Positions 21,639-33,789 of a stretch of DNA of 64,000 bases are shown here, piece after piece. The notes beneath the pieces were generated by a model, which ran no database searches, was not told where the DNA came from, and saw only the letters and a list, made by a program, of their open reading frames with translations. Source of the DNA: Pseudoscleropodium purum (Eukaryota > Streptophyta > Bryopsida > Hypnales > Brachytheciaceae); assembly GCA_963969395.1 (NCBI GenBank), contig OZ017800.1, positions 17,144,479 through 17,208,478 of the forward strand. Direction: 5' to 3'. The number at the start of each line of letters is the position of its first letter. The first letter of the stretch is position 1. Position numbers and translations under genes: made by a program.

Positions 21639-24600
21639 AAAAATCACTGTTAAAATCTTTCTCAAAAGCAAGCCATGTCGCGTGCTCCCATCGTGGCACG
21701 TCACACCAAAACGCCACACCAAGGCAGGCAATTGAAAAGCTAGAGATCAACTTGCGTGAAGCCAACCGCACCTTTCACAATCACGATTGCGCCACTAGTA
21801 TGCCGATACATGATTCTATTAACAGAAGGGCACACACCACAGGAAGCTCACGAGTTAATTTCTCAACGTTGTAGCGGACAAAATTAAACCAAAAACTATT
21901 ATCACGGGCGACAGCACCACGTGGCTGATATAAAAACAAGCACATGATGCTACGAGTCAAAGGTGAGAAACCATTATTCAAACGAACATGATTACAGTAT
22001 ATTACACCCCAGGTCTGTTCCAATTCCCAAACGTGGCCATCATGCAATACGACGTTTAAGAAGCCATTTGAAGAGAGTTACAAATTTTCAACGTGTTTCC
22101 AGTTTTAATGAGGGGTCCTGACTGTCCTCCCACCAAAGGCCTAGCTAGTCTAGAGAGGGATCAAGTCTCAAAGTCTCGATCTCCGGTCAAGGCAGTCATG
22201 ATGTGGAAACTGACCCTCGGGGAGAAAGAACACAACGGTATTGACCCACCGACAACTGGAAGCTATAGAGCCCGGCCTTCAACTTATTAACTTACTCTAG
22301 CTCCCCGGCAGGATGAGCTAGCTCTGTCTGCAGCAGCAGCAGCAACAGCAGGTGATGATTGCTGCTGCAAAAGACGATAGAGTATCTGAGTTGGTTGAAC
22401 TTTTGTTAGAAGAGTACCGGCGCTACTAGTTAGTGCACCCACATTAATTAACAGTCTTAGAAAAAAAAAAAGGACCGTCACTAGTATTCAGCTCTTGGCG
22501 CTGGGGAGTTCTCATGGCGGAACGGTTCATTGGTTCACCTCCTATTCCCCCACTCAAGTGTGTTTGACGGTCTTTGCATTTGTTGTTATTCAAAAAAAGA
22601 TCAGAATCAATACTCTGTACCACACGAAGCTCCATTTAATGAACTCGTACTGCTGGTATTTAACAAAGGTTCGTCCCTTGACTATTACCAAGAACCTTGG
22701 CTCTTCAGCCTGGACTCTCGCCTAGGAAACCAAATGGACACTTCTTAGAAATCATTACCTTCCTGCTGATCCGATTTGGAGCGACATCTGTTAAGCATGT
22801 TGCCAATTTAAAGTACAAACGTTATTTGAAGCGATGAAGCTTTTCGAGGATCGTACCTGTGGAAAGGATTTGTCAGAGTAGGCAGGGAGGCAGTACAGAC
22901 TGAGCTCTTCTTTCTTCACACAGAGTCGTTGACATAATCAAATAACAAGCAACCAATTCTTCTGGCTCCTGCAACACTGAGCTTGACTGTACGTTCACCA
23001 TTGGAACTGCTCGGGAAACATGCCACTGCATTTGTTGGTCTAGTAAACACAAACGTAGAGCTGGACACGAAAGGAGACGGTGACGGTGTTCGTAATAGAA
23101 CGGGCAATTGAACTGAGTACCAACATGCCCAAGACTGGTCTGCGCCTGTCAAAACCCGACATTTCGGTATTCCTGTCTAGACGGAAATAATAGAATGCAC
23201 ATAACACTGGCTGACTAAGTGTTACAGAATGATCGGAAACATGCGTGCACTCGACTTTCAGTGTCAGTATTCAAGGTCTAGAGCAACATCAGAAAGTTTA
23301 CTGGTAGGGCTTCTAAACATGCAACTTTCGATGCAACGAAGTGCTCACCATGACCATCGTCGATCATTTCTAGCAAGTTGAGGCAATATATTGGCGAAGA
23401 GTATACACAAGATGTATGCTAGAACGTCACAAAACAGTGTCCACACTCAGAAAATTCACAGAACGCTCACAAGAGCAATCAGGAAGCGAGAAGAAAAGAA
23501 AAAATTAGAAGTTGCTAAGTTTGGTTGTGAAAGTTCAACACGGAAAGATGGTATTAGATATCAAGAAGGCAAGGTTTCACTGATAAGGACAAGTTTACGA
23601 GCTCAAACTAGTACTCTACACCTGGCGACCATTGCTGTTGCAATGTCACCGTGCTAATTTCCACCCTGCAAACCCAAAGGGTCAAGAAAAGGCGTGACCA
23701 ACCTGATCATTCCACGACTGGTCGACTGCATCAAAAAGCTCATTGAGTTGATGGCAAATTGATGAAACTTGTTATTACCGAAATGCATAAACTGCGCTGA
23801 GGGGAATGAAGCCTGGTCCGAAGCGTAGTATAGTTTGGAGCACATACATCAGCTTCGGGCCATGCGGCATTCCTCACAGCAGAGTTCACCACCATACACT
23901 CCCATTACTGATGAACGTTCTTCCCTCTGAGCCTTCTCCTTTGGCTTGTTTTTCTGCCGAACTTGCACTCCACTGACTGCGGTTATTACCTGCGCAGTGT
24001 AAAACAGGGATCTTGGGTCGAAGTGAAAGAAAAAAACAGAAAGAAAAAAAAAAAGGGAAGAGTACTGTACATGCTAGCTAGCTAGTGACCTGGATATGTA
24101 GCAAGATAGCCAAGGGTTTTCGAATCAGGAGGTGTTGCTGGCGTTTTCATGACACTACTGTAGTGTCCTTCCCGCTCCTTCCCAGAATTACTGCAGGTTG
24201 GCCACTGTTTTTGGGAAACCACGCTAGTCCGCATTGTACAACAAAAGCGTTGCTACTGCTGCTAACTTACAACACATGAAGCATGAGAAAACATGATGAT
24301 TACTGAACTGGGACTGGAGTGAGACTGAAATGGGACTGGGAACTGGGACTGAAGTGGCACTGAAGTAATGACGCGAGTTGAAACTCTCCCACATGAAGAT
24401 GTCAGAACGGCACACATTCCCAAATTACACCCTAGTCCCACTGTCTGAGCCTTTGTCCTTTCCCTAGTAGAAGTAGAAGTTGTAAAATATGTAAAATATG
24501 TAAGTTGGGAAATCAAGCGACGTGGAGATCTGCGACTTGTCACTGAAGCGAATTTACCCATGCAGTGTTGTTGCTGTTGTTGCTGTTGTTGCCTGTTGCT

Positions 24601-24800
24601 TGTTGCTTAGTGGTGGGGGTGTTGCTGTTGTTCGTTGTGGTGGTGGCGGTTCGTCTGGTGTCAACAGAAGTACAGTGCGAGTCAGAAGGATGTGTTTTCC
24701 TGTTTCCACATGTTGGCATGTTGGTCTGCGCGAGAACCATGAACCAGTCTGAAAGTGGCTTCCGCTACTGACTGATTATCGTCTACCAAGGAAGATCATC
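21639..24800. other. spacer of moderate composition, no supported gene
   Basis: Contains short CAG and CTG runs (about 22,330-22,350 and 24,565-24,600) and a loose GGGACTGAAGT-type minisatellite at 24,306-24,368. On the minus strand, a frame around 24,740-24,545 is Thr/Asn/Ser-rich because of these runs. Possibly part of a transcript that starts near 25.4 kb on the minus strand; this is not shown. Confidence 0.35.
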
Positions 24801-25160
24801 CAATTCTTACCCGCCCCCACCCTCCACTAGCGATCCAGGCTCTGCAACCCCCCCTCCCCACCCCCCACCCCCTCCCACCTCAATTCTATTCACCGCCCAT
24901 CGCCAGGCCGAGCTTCTGCAAACCCCATTGCAGAGCTGTAGCTACACCCTCCAACCCGTCCCTAGCAAGGCGATCTAGCTAGGGATTCCACTGGAAACCA
25001 ACACGACGACAATCAGAAAAGCAACCAAGCAACCAAAACCAACACCAAAACCAACTAACCAAGTCACTCAAATCGCAATCCCCAGAGACAGTCACCCTCC
25101 CTGATGCCAATTCGCAGCACGGACCAAACCTTTGTAACCCTGAATACTCAAACAGTTGAG

Positions 25161-25181
25161 CAATCCAATCCAATCCAATCC
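25161..25181 (+). repeat. (AATCC)4 microsatellite
   Basis: Four uninterrupted AATCC units lie inside the GC-rich island. Confidence 0.85.
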
Positions 25182-25430
25182 ACCGGCAGGTAGGTTCGCC
25201 TGAGACAGAATATTCATTAAAAACGCCGAGAAATCCACCAGCTAGCGCTCGCGCGCCCCTCCGCCAGCCTCCGGTGCAGCATCTAGATCGACACCAGCCC
25301 CGGGTGCAGGTGCGCAAGGATGGCACAGCGGATCGAGCGGAGACGGCGAGGCAAACAGGCAGGCCAAGCTAAGTTAACTTAGCTGTGGTAACCCGAGAAG
25401 AGAATGGGGGTGGGAGAGAAGACACGCAGG

Positions 25431-25438
25431 CTATATAG
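25431..25438 (-). promoter_or_regulatory. TATA-like motif CTATATAG in GC-rich island
   Basis: CTATATAG is self-complementary, so orientation is open. Minus orientation is favoured because a CT-rich stretch (TCTTCTCTCCCACCC) follows about 15-30 bp downstream, as at plant transcription starts. In the plus direction a 37-codon frame begins with the ATG at 25483. Confidence 0.35.
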
Positions 25439-26059
25439 GTAGTAGCAGGCCTGCGTTTGCGAAAGCACGCGCGGAGCACGTAGAATGGGTAAGCTTAGAG
25501 GAAGAATGACGAAGCTGCGTGGAGCGAGTAGCAGTGACGAGCCAGCACCAGGAGTTCTGGTCCCTTCCGGCCCGGTCCTTGCGGCGCAGCAGAGATAGTG
25601 ATGATGGCGAGAAGAGGCATCATGACGCCGGATGGTGGCCTGCCTGCCTGGTGGCCTGTTCGCCTGCCTGGAGGGGACGTACTGGGACTTGCGAAGAGAG
25701 GGGAAAACGCAACAGGAAGAGAGACGGGGAAAGGGCTGGAAGGCGAACGAGCTAGGCGTCCGCAGGAGGAGCGATGGACACGCTGGGTCGCTCTGGGGTC
25801 GCGGGCTGGCGCGGGTGGAGCTAGACTAGGGCGCGAAGGCGAACTGGCGTCGCGGGGAACAGGCGGTGGGCGTGACGACGCGTCCGTCAACTCTTCCGGC
25901 CCAGATGGGCTCTTGCTTCTCATTATCGTGTCGGAAAAGTTCCGACTGCTGCGGGAAGAACTAACCGTCCGGCAGGTCGTTACGAGTGGGGGGATTCTCC
26001 GAGGAAGTACGGCGGGGGCGAAATGGGAACCAAACCGGTTGACCATGTTCCCGCTTCAT

Positions 26060-28118
26060 TAGTTTTCTATATTAAAACAAACCTTTCAAAAAATTTGGTA
26101 TTTTTCTTCAAAAATAGTTTTCCGAAATGCAGATGTATATAATTTGTAGATTTCAACTTCATTTTTCATATGTAAAACATTAAAATGAAATTTATTAGAT
26201 TTTTTAAAGTAACTTCTAAATGAAGATCATAGTCATTTCAAAAATGCATAAAACAATATAAGAATCTTTTGCAAAAATGGAGATGATAGACATAAACTAA
26301 AGTTATGATATAATTGATGTACTCCTTGAGCTCACACTAAGAGACATTCAGTAGAAAAAGTTAAAAAAATTGGTGTACTTTTAAGTTTCAAGATGCTACC
26401 TTTAACAATTTTGGAAAAAAAAATGGAAGAAAAGAAGTAGATTATTGGAGGTACATTATTTTAATCAAGCTTAAAGACATTTAAAATTAAGGATTATGTA
26501 AAATTCAAATTTGACTTTTTAACATGCCCCTTGAACTTACTATATCCTTCAAGGATTAATATCTATAATTTTCTATTAGAAGTTTGTTTTTTTGTTGATA
26601 TTCTTTAATTCCAGAGTAGCTCTTTCAAATCCAAAATGGTTTTGAGGTGTTTGGGGCATCCAAAGGAAAATATTAGATTTTGGTACTTTTCAACTTATGT
26701 TTTTTAGGTCATGCGATTAATCAATCTTCTAAGAAATCTCATTTTTACAAATATTCAATGGGTGGTAAAGATATCTATGCAAATTCTTTTTGTTTGCCCT
26801 CCAATCTAGGCAAGTGGAGCAAAGCATTCTTTTGCTTTGAAATATGCAAAAGTCTTCCTAACTTGAGGTTCTACTCAAATTTTGAAGTCTTTAGGTGGCT
26901 CTTGCAAAAGGAAAATTTGAAGCATGTGGCTCAAAAGCTTGATAAAGTCACATTGCCCAAAGCTCAAGTAGCCTTCTAAAAATCATAATATTTCTTGTCG
27001 CTCAATTATATCATGCACTAAACCGATACCTCAAAATTTGGGTCAAAAAGATCAGCAGACCTCATAATGCGGCAAGCTCAAAACGCACCATTTCGCTACA
27101 TAGTCTTCAAATTCAGTCATGTCTGGTCAATTTTTTGAACTTGGCATGCTTCTCAAGGGGTACTTTAGCTAGCCTAGCTCGCCCAATCAATGAATTTTCC
27201 CTCTTGACAAGTTGCCATAAGCACCTATATATTATAGACCTTCTTCCAATGTTATCCTCTATTTGTACAAGTCCAACATTTTAACACAAAAATCTTAGAC
27301 ATTTATAAAGGGGACACAATGAGGTGGTCTATAACAAATATATTTACATGTATGATTTTGCCTTGACTACCTATTGCACTAATTTTTGTAGATTTTCTTG
27401 AAGATTCTTTATTTTATAGTCCACAAAAAGTAAAAATTGAAGAAACAATTATCCTAAGATTTCAACACTACTTTTTAGAATTATTCTATGCCAAATCTAT
27501 CAAAAGTCTATGGTCTTGTTCTTTCAAAGCATATTTTCACCCATTTGAATCCATGTGTTATTCCAATGACTATCTATAGAAACATCATTCTAAGATGTAA
27601 TATAACATTTATTGGAATTTCGGTCCACTATTTCAGTACCACCACTTTAAACTCCAAATATAAACACTTTTGTTATTAGTGTGCTACTATGTTGTATGTT
27701 ACTACATCACTCTACACTTTTGACTAAAGCAAAGAAGAGTTATTGGAATATCCAATAAGTCTTGTAATTTGGAGGATAATGACAATGAATGTTCTACCTT
27801 ATCATTCATTTACACTCATATGAAAATATTTTGTTACACTGTAGAAGATTTTTGAAGGCTCTAAGAGCCTGTTTCGAGCCTGTTCCCCAACAATTATTCC
27901 CTGTAGTGAAGGGGAATGCCCGGTTGTCAAATTTTTTTTTTCAAATTCTTCAAATGCAAAAACAAAGTTGAAAAAAAAATTGAAGAATGACATGGCAAGG
28001 TCTTGGTGACATCAAATTGCTACACAGTCACTACAATAGTCGAGTTCCCAATGTTCATAGAGCTTGATAACTTGAAGGCTCTTAAAGCCCTCAAAAATCT
28101 TCTTATGAGGTTCTATAC
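26060..28118. other. AT-rich spacer with one protein-like fragment
   Basis: Mostly AT-rich decayed DNA. The plus-strand frame 26680-26979 (ending KLDKVTLPKAQVAF) is preceded by TTTTTTAG, like a 3' splice site. Its GHAINQSSKKSHFYKYSMGG section has protein-like composition, so it may be a relic exon. No family is recognised. Confidence 0.3.
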
Positions 28119-28120
28119 TA

Positions 28121-28203
28121 CTCCCTTTGTTTTAAAATAAATTTGTGGTTTTTAGTGAGAAATAGAATAGGAGTATCACGGATTTATTTGGGAACAGAGG
28201 AAA
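28121..28203. mobile_element. Stowaway-like MITE (Tc1/mariner type), 83 bp
   Basis: The left end CTCCCTTTGTTTTAAAATAA and the inverted right end (TTTCCTCTGTTCCCAAATAA on the other strand) pair over about 27 bp with mismatches. Both resemble the Stowaway consensus CTCCCTCCGTTYCAAAATA as I recall it. The element is flanked by TA at 28119-28120 and 28204-28205, the expected target duplication. It is too short to encode anything. Confidence 0.75.
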
Positions 28204-28205
28204 TA

Positions 28206-31200
28206 CTTGCTAATTTTTAAGTTATATGAAAACCTCAAGTGTAGATTTGAGATTGTACAATAATTTGGATAGAATGCGATACAACAATATCACAATATGA
28301 GATAACAAATGCAATAAAAAAAAATTGTAGTAGTGAAGTTTATATCAATCTACTAATAACTCATTGTAAAGTTTCACCTACCAATATAAGAACATTATAA
28401 TCTAAACTCAATTCATTTTGATGGTTTACTACCATAAAAGTGTAGGGCAAGGTCAACACCTTTTTGCCAAATATTTATGTTCCTAAGAAATGAGGTTCAA
28501 CAAATGCTATAAATAGAATTTTTTTTCTTTGACAATCTTCTTTTTTGACCACACTTCCCTTTTGTTTCATGAAAAAATAATAATTTTCATCAAATTTCAG
28601 CATCTATTTTTAAAATCATTTTCCCATCAAGCCTACCCTATACCTATGGCAATACATTATTCCAATATAGGACTCCAAATCATCAAACCTTAAGATAGCT
28701 TGTTTGTTTTATTTCGTTTTGTTTTATTTGTCTGTTTTTTATGTTGAGATCTTCCGAACCGTATGTCCCCCAATCATGTTCTTGGTACCCTTGGAAAGCT
28801 CTTGGTGAGGAGGGGTGCATGGTCTTTGTTTTGTGATGTCATGACTTACAGTGTGGAAGTTATTGAATTTCAAAAAAATTATCAATTAGAAAATTAGAAA
28901 ATTACTTTTACTTTTGTTTTGACCTTGGCAACACACTAGTGATTTGTCAAAAATAAATAAATATACATGCTTGTACGCAACGACCGAATACCGGTAACTA
29001 TATGTATCATGTACTTGTACTACTCGATCGACCCCTCTCGTCTCATATCTCTGACGTACGAATTTTTTTTCAATTGATTTTCTTGAAATTCTGATGGGAC
29101 ATGCCCACCATGATTTGATCACAACCTGTTGCTCGGCCCAGCCGGAAGACCGACTGACCGAAGTCCGTCGTCAGTCCGGTTTTAGTTTGGTCCGGTCCTT
29201 GGCCCAAAGCCAAGACTGTTGCAATGAATGTGGATCCCACTGAGTGTACAAAAACTCACTGCGTTGTTGGAGAGCGACACGTCCATTAAATTTGCAGGTG
29301 GGAGGCCTCCTTCATCCTTTTGGTCTCTCAGTTCCTCTCATAACATTCTTTATCACCGGTGGGTGGGGAGCACCTGGGAACCCCCAAAAAATAATCAGGA
29401 AAAAAAAAAGAAAAAAAACATAACAATCATCCATCCGCCGGCATGATTTGATCGATTGACCTAGGGGCTTTGTTTGCCTTGCCCGACCGCACTTCATACA
29501 AGAAAAGAAAAGAAAAGAAAAATCGGGGTCACATGGAGCTGCCGGCACCCAATTGCGCAAACACCTTTTGAATGTGGGTTTGCATAATTATATGCAAATT
29601 CTTGGGAGTCGCGAGAGATGTTCCATTCCTCCCATCCACCACTAGATTGTAGCGGTAAGAGGACTACAAGGAGGAAGAAGAAGATACACTGATGTTGTCA
29701 AAAGTAAAGAATGTTGTCTGTCCTCTGGTTCTCTATACTGTTTTCCCCGTGCAATGTAAATCATCCATGTGTTTAAAAAAAAATAAGGGAAAAAAAAAAG
29801 TAAAGAATGTTGAGTGGAGACGAGGTCTGCCATGCGTGCGTGTGTGCACATGGACCATTGATATATAGGAAATGTTCCACGAGAGAAGACCCACGTAACC
29901 AATTAAACTACTGTACCTAATGGGTTGGAGTTTTCAAAAAAAAAATGTGTTTTCTAAAAAACAAGTGTCCGGAATTTGTGGGATACCATATTGTTTTTTT
30001 AAAAGAATTGTGTGGGAAAAAACAGAACTTTTTACTTTTTTAGGCATTTGTCAAATCACATTTACCAACTATAATGAATTCTATGGTAGGGAATGCCGAC
30101 TGTGACATCGGGTATAGTAGTTATGATTCTTCTTGAGAGGATGTTTTTGGTCTATATAGACCTTGTTTCCACCACCTTGCTACCTTGTGAGGAAGTTATA
30201 TATTTATTAGTATTTGTAATACTAATTTATCAAAGTCACACTATTTTAGTTTGAATTATTATCATGTTGTGTTGTCATAAAAAAGAAGTTTCCCAGTGAC
30301 AAATGCTTTTGCCATGCGATATGAAATTTGCATGTGACATTAGTTTTGATCCTTCAAATTATTTTATTTTATTTTATGGCACAAATGAAATTGAAATTCA
30401 TTGCAAGAAAAAAAATAAGTCTTGATCAACAAGCATGCCCTACTAGGAGAAAATATAGGAAAAAATAGGCCACAATACTTTGAATTCTTAGATCTTTTAA
30501 AATGTTAGGAAAAAAAATTGTTAATATATTTTCTCAATTTATAATTACATCATAGATATATCCACATTGAATTAAATTTAAGTCATGTTGTTTATTTTTC
30601 AATTCACTACAAGTTTTGTTCCTAAAATGGAAATCAAGATATAATGTATTTTAGTTTAACAATGTTTTCACTTATCAATTGAAACCTCTTTTTGCTTTTG
30701 AAAAAAAAAATAACAATATAATGCATCCTAATCTAGTTTTTACCTTGCTTGAAGACTTTAAATCTTTTTATTAATACGCATTTATTATATTTTGAAGTTT
30801 AGAGCCTTTACCAAGTTTTTAAATATAGAATGATATAGAAATTTGGTTTCCATGAAGATGTAATATACTATTCATGATATGTATCTATGGTGAAATTTTC
30901 AAATTTTTGAAACTTATAATGTACACAATTGTGTATAATATGAATTTCCTTCATTTCTCAAAAGTTCATGAGAATTTCAAATATTCATGAAAAAATCTAA
31001 GATTTTTGTGGCTTGTAGAAGATACTTTAGTTCAATTCTAAAAAAATTTAAATGGTATATCATCATTCATATTCAATGGCAAAATAGAACACATATAGTG
31101 AAGGATTACAAAATTTTGACTACATGGTCAAAACACTAGCACAAAAGGAAGTTTGGAGCAACAAAGTATCAAACTTTGATGCTAAAGGTTCTTATGTGCA

Positions 31201-31449
31201 CAATGCTAGTTCCAAAGTCTTTGACATTGTAGCTTTATGCTCCAAGACCTTCTCATTACAACACAATTTAACTCAATCAATGTAGTCCTCAACAAAAATA
31301 CTAATTCACACTAATTTGGGAATTATTCAAACTTATAAGACACATTAATTTAGAAGTTCATGATGTTTTTGATAAAAAAAAATCAATATAATGTGGTTCA
31401 CAATATTTTCATACTATCTCAAGTATCATCTATTTTTCAATTTCATCTC
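28206..31449. other. spacer with a less AT-rich patch at about 28.74-29.90 kb
   Basis: The patch at 28,740-29,900 has moderate GC, AAAAG-type runs (29,500-29,520) and no recognised gene. The remainder is AT-rich. No repeat ends were identified. Confidence 0.35.
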
Positions 31450-31457
31450 CACCATAG

Positions 31458-31963
31458 TGGAGGGTTGTTATTAAGTGAGCATAGAAGTGTGAGCTCATGA
31501 ACCTAAAATACTATACACCTATGTCATAGGTATATATACTATAGAAACCATCTATGATTATAAGATATATATATTACAAATACCCATATTATAGGTTTGA
31601 TATATACACCTTCAACGGTGCTAATATGTGAGCTTAAGAATGTGAGCTTGTGAGCATTGAACCTACAATATAAGTACCTATAATATAGATACTACACTCT
31701 ATAGAAGGTGTATGTATCAAAAACACTTTTAATATGTGTATTTGTAATATATATACCCTCTAATCATAGATGGTTTCTATTGTATATACACCTATAACAT
31801 AGGTGTGTAGTGTTTTAGGCTCACAGGCTCACACTCCTATGCTCACATAATAGCAACCCTCTGTACACCTTCTATAGAGTGTGGTATCTATATTATAGGT
31901 ACCTATATTGTAGATTCAATGCTCACAAGTTCGCATTCTTAGGCTCACATACTAGCACTATTG
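31458..31963. mobile_element. hAT-like MITE carrying a second copy of itself
   Basis: The outer element (31458-31963) is flanked by CACCATAG (31450-31457) and CACCATAA (31964-31971), an 8-bp duplication with one mismatch. The inner element (31613-31863, 251 bp) is flanked by perfect TACACCTT duplications (31605-31612 and 31864-31871). The inner copy is the reverse complement of the outer one. Ends read CAGAGGGTTGCTATTATGTG and CAACGGTGCTAATATGTG, with several sub-terminal TGTGAGC motifs. CA-starting ends plus 8-bp duplications point to the hAT superfamily. Both are non-coding. Confidence 0.85.
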
Positions 31964-32013
31964 CACCATAATGTAGTCGCTTTGGACATCTTTTAATCCT
32001 TAAAGGCTAGTAG

Positions 32014-32746
32014 GGGGTGAAAGCATGAGCCAAATGTATTATTTTGCATCACACATTGTGCAACCAACACTAAATTGAAAAGAACTTCTAGGGATTCTTT
32101 TTGTTATAGTATAAACTAATATTGAAGGTGAACCATATATTGCCTAAGTCAATTAATATTTTTGTATAATTTCTAAATTTTTTTATCATTTATTATAAAT
32201 TTGATTTCTCTAACTTATCACACTTTAGGTTTTGAATTTGTAATGAGTCTAAAATGATGATTTTTACTTTAAATTTTGCACACTATATTCCTCTATTAAG
32301 TTTGCAAGAACTTACTATTCAATACAATTCTAAAAACAATAAATTTATCATCCTCCACAAACATGCAAAAAAAAGGTTGTATTATGTGTGCATTTTTAGA
32401 CATCCAAAAGTACAATTCTATAAATATAGAATAAATATATTGAACAACAAGTTCTTGCAAACTTAGTAGAGGAACATGGTGTGCAAATTTTTAAGTAAAA
32501 AATCACCATTTTGGACTCATTACAAAACCATAAACCTAAAGTGTGATAAGTTAGAAAAATTGAGTAATAAATAGTAAATTCTTTTAGAAATTATACAAAA
32601 ATATTAATTAACTTAGGCAATATACCATTCACCTTCAATATGAGTTTCAAGTATAAAAAGAAAAATCCCTAGAAGTTGTGTTCAATTTTGTGTTGGTTGT
32701 ACAATGTGTGATGCAAAATAGTACAAGTATTTTCATGTTTTCACCC
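32014..32746. repeat. 733-bp foldback with ~300-bp arms
   Basis: The left arm (about 32014-32325) and right arm (about 32441-32746) are inverted repeats of roughly 85-90 percent identity by eye, around a ~115-bp spacer. Matching landmarks are GGGTGAAAGCATGA with TTTTCACCC at the ends, the pair CTAACTTATCACACTTTAGG / CCTAAAGTGTGATAAGTTAG, and TTTGCAAGAACTT at the inner ends. It encodes no protein. It is a foldback element and could form a long RNA hairpin if transcribed. Confidence 0.85.
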
Positions 32747-33117
32747 ATCAAAGCTTCCCTATATAGACAAATTTATACTCTATGAGAAACAAATCTTCAA
32801 ATTTTTTATTTCAATATTTTGCGGATTTTTTTTTTGTTTCCCCTACAACATAAAATTTGTACTTAGGATAGCATAACTTTTGCTCCCATGCACTGGTTGA
32901 AATAAAAATTATATTTATAGAAAGCTAATGTATTTCTGTATCTTAACAAAAAAAAATTCCAAAAATCTCACCAAAAATTGAGATTATACAAACTTGACCA
33001 AACTTTCATTTGTTCCTTAAGAGGACAATGGGACTTTGAGGGTTAAAGTTCTTCTTGTGATCAAAAGTCACTTAGTCTTTGCGTTTGTAAGGTAGGAGGT
33101 TCAAACAACGCTTAGGC

Positions 33118-33500
33118 TTTAAAAGTGCCCACCTCCACAAATGTATATTGCATGTACATGTTGTTTTTTGTACCTAAAATAAAATATTTTAAGTCAACTT
33201 CTATAGAAAATTCAGAGTCTCTTTTTGATGTTGCAATCACATAAAAACATGCCTTCAACAATGTACAAACTATGTACATTTTAGGAGGTAGACGCTTTTA
33301 GAGGCTTATGCCATATCCACTTCAAAATTTCATAATTAATTCTACAAAGCTCCAAAAAATATGAAACAACTTGGGTTAAATGCCAATTTCACTTGTCTAC
33401 TAGGGAAAATTTACTGAAAAATATTTAATTTAGGAAGTTACACCTCCCCAAAAATCAGTTCCAGCCTTTAAATGGTCAGTTTATGGACCTCCTGCCTTAC
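33118..33500 (+). repeat. dispersed repeat with TGTACAT palindromes, copy 1
   Basis: Begins TTTAAAAGTGCCCACCTCC and contains TGTACATTTTAGGAGGTAGACGCTTTTAGAGG, which is the inverse of its start, so the first ~185 bp fold on themselves. It continues with AACTAATTCCACAAAGCTCC-type sequence shared with copies near 36,774-37,000, 50,205-50,395, 58,542-58,850 and (inverted) 59,200-59,400. Confidence 0.65.
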
Positions 33501-33511
33501 AACTTCCAAGA

Positions 33512-33640
33512 TGAACCAACCCATTACCATGACCTTCTCAATTCTGCCCTCATGTACAGGTGGTGTACATTTCCCCCTCTGAAATGTACCCCATGGGTAC
33601 ACAAGGGCGGAATTGAGAAGGTGGCGGTAATAGGCTGGTT
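33512..33640. repeat. ~130-bp hairpin with ~50-bp arms
   Basis: The left arm (ACCAACCCATTACCATGACC then TTCTCAATTCTGCCCTCATG) pairs with the right arm ending GGTAATAGGCTGGTT, with few mismatches. It sits at the right side of the TGTACAT repeat copy. A diverged relative lies at about 51,370-51,460. Confidence 0.75.
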
Positions 33641-33737
33641 AATTCCCCCTTGCAACAGTTGGCATTTGTATGTACACTAGTAAGAATGTAAGGACAGCAG
33701 GAGTGACTAATTTAATACTTTGGGTGGCATGTCACTC

Positions 33738-33781
33738 TCTGAGGGACATGGCTTGGAGGGACATGGCTTGGAGGGACATGA
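33738..33781 (+). repeat. three 15-bp tandem units
   Basis: GGGACATGGCTTGGA is repeated about three times (33738-33781), the last unit diverging after GGGACATG. Confidence 0.75.
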
Positions 33782-33789
33782 CTACTCTC

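Larger units (their letters stand above)
24801..26050. other. GC-rich island, probable promoter and 5' leader
   Basis: The most GC-rich segment of the window, with C-tracts at 24,848-24,880 and an abrupt drop to AT-rich DNA at about 26,050. Frames are open on both strands (for example 26046-25495 minus and 25598-26062 plus). Their low-complexity Pro/Ser/Arg or Gly/Arg content is what GC-rich DNA gives by chance. On the minus strand a strong-looking 3' splice site (GTGTTGGTTTCCAG) ends at 24,991. Confidence 0.4.

Noticed and set aside
25495..26046. 183-codon minus-strand frame in the GC-rich island
   Set aside because: Low-complexity Pro/Ser/Arg product expected in GC-rich DNA; the opposite strand is also open and no domain is seen.
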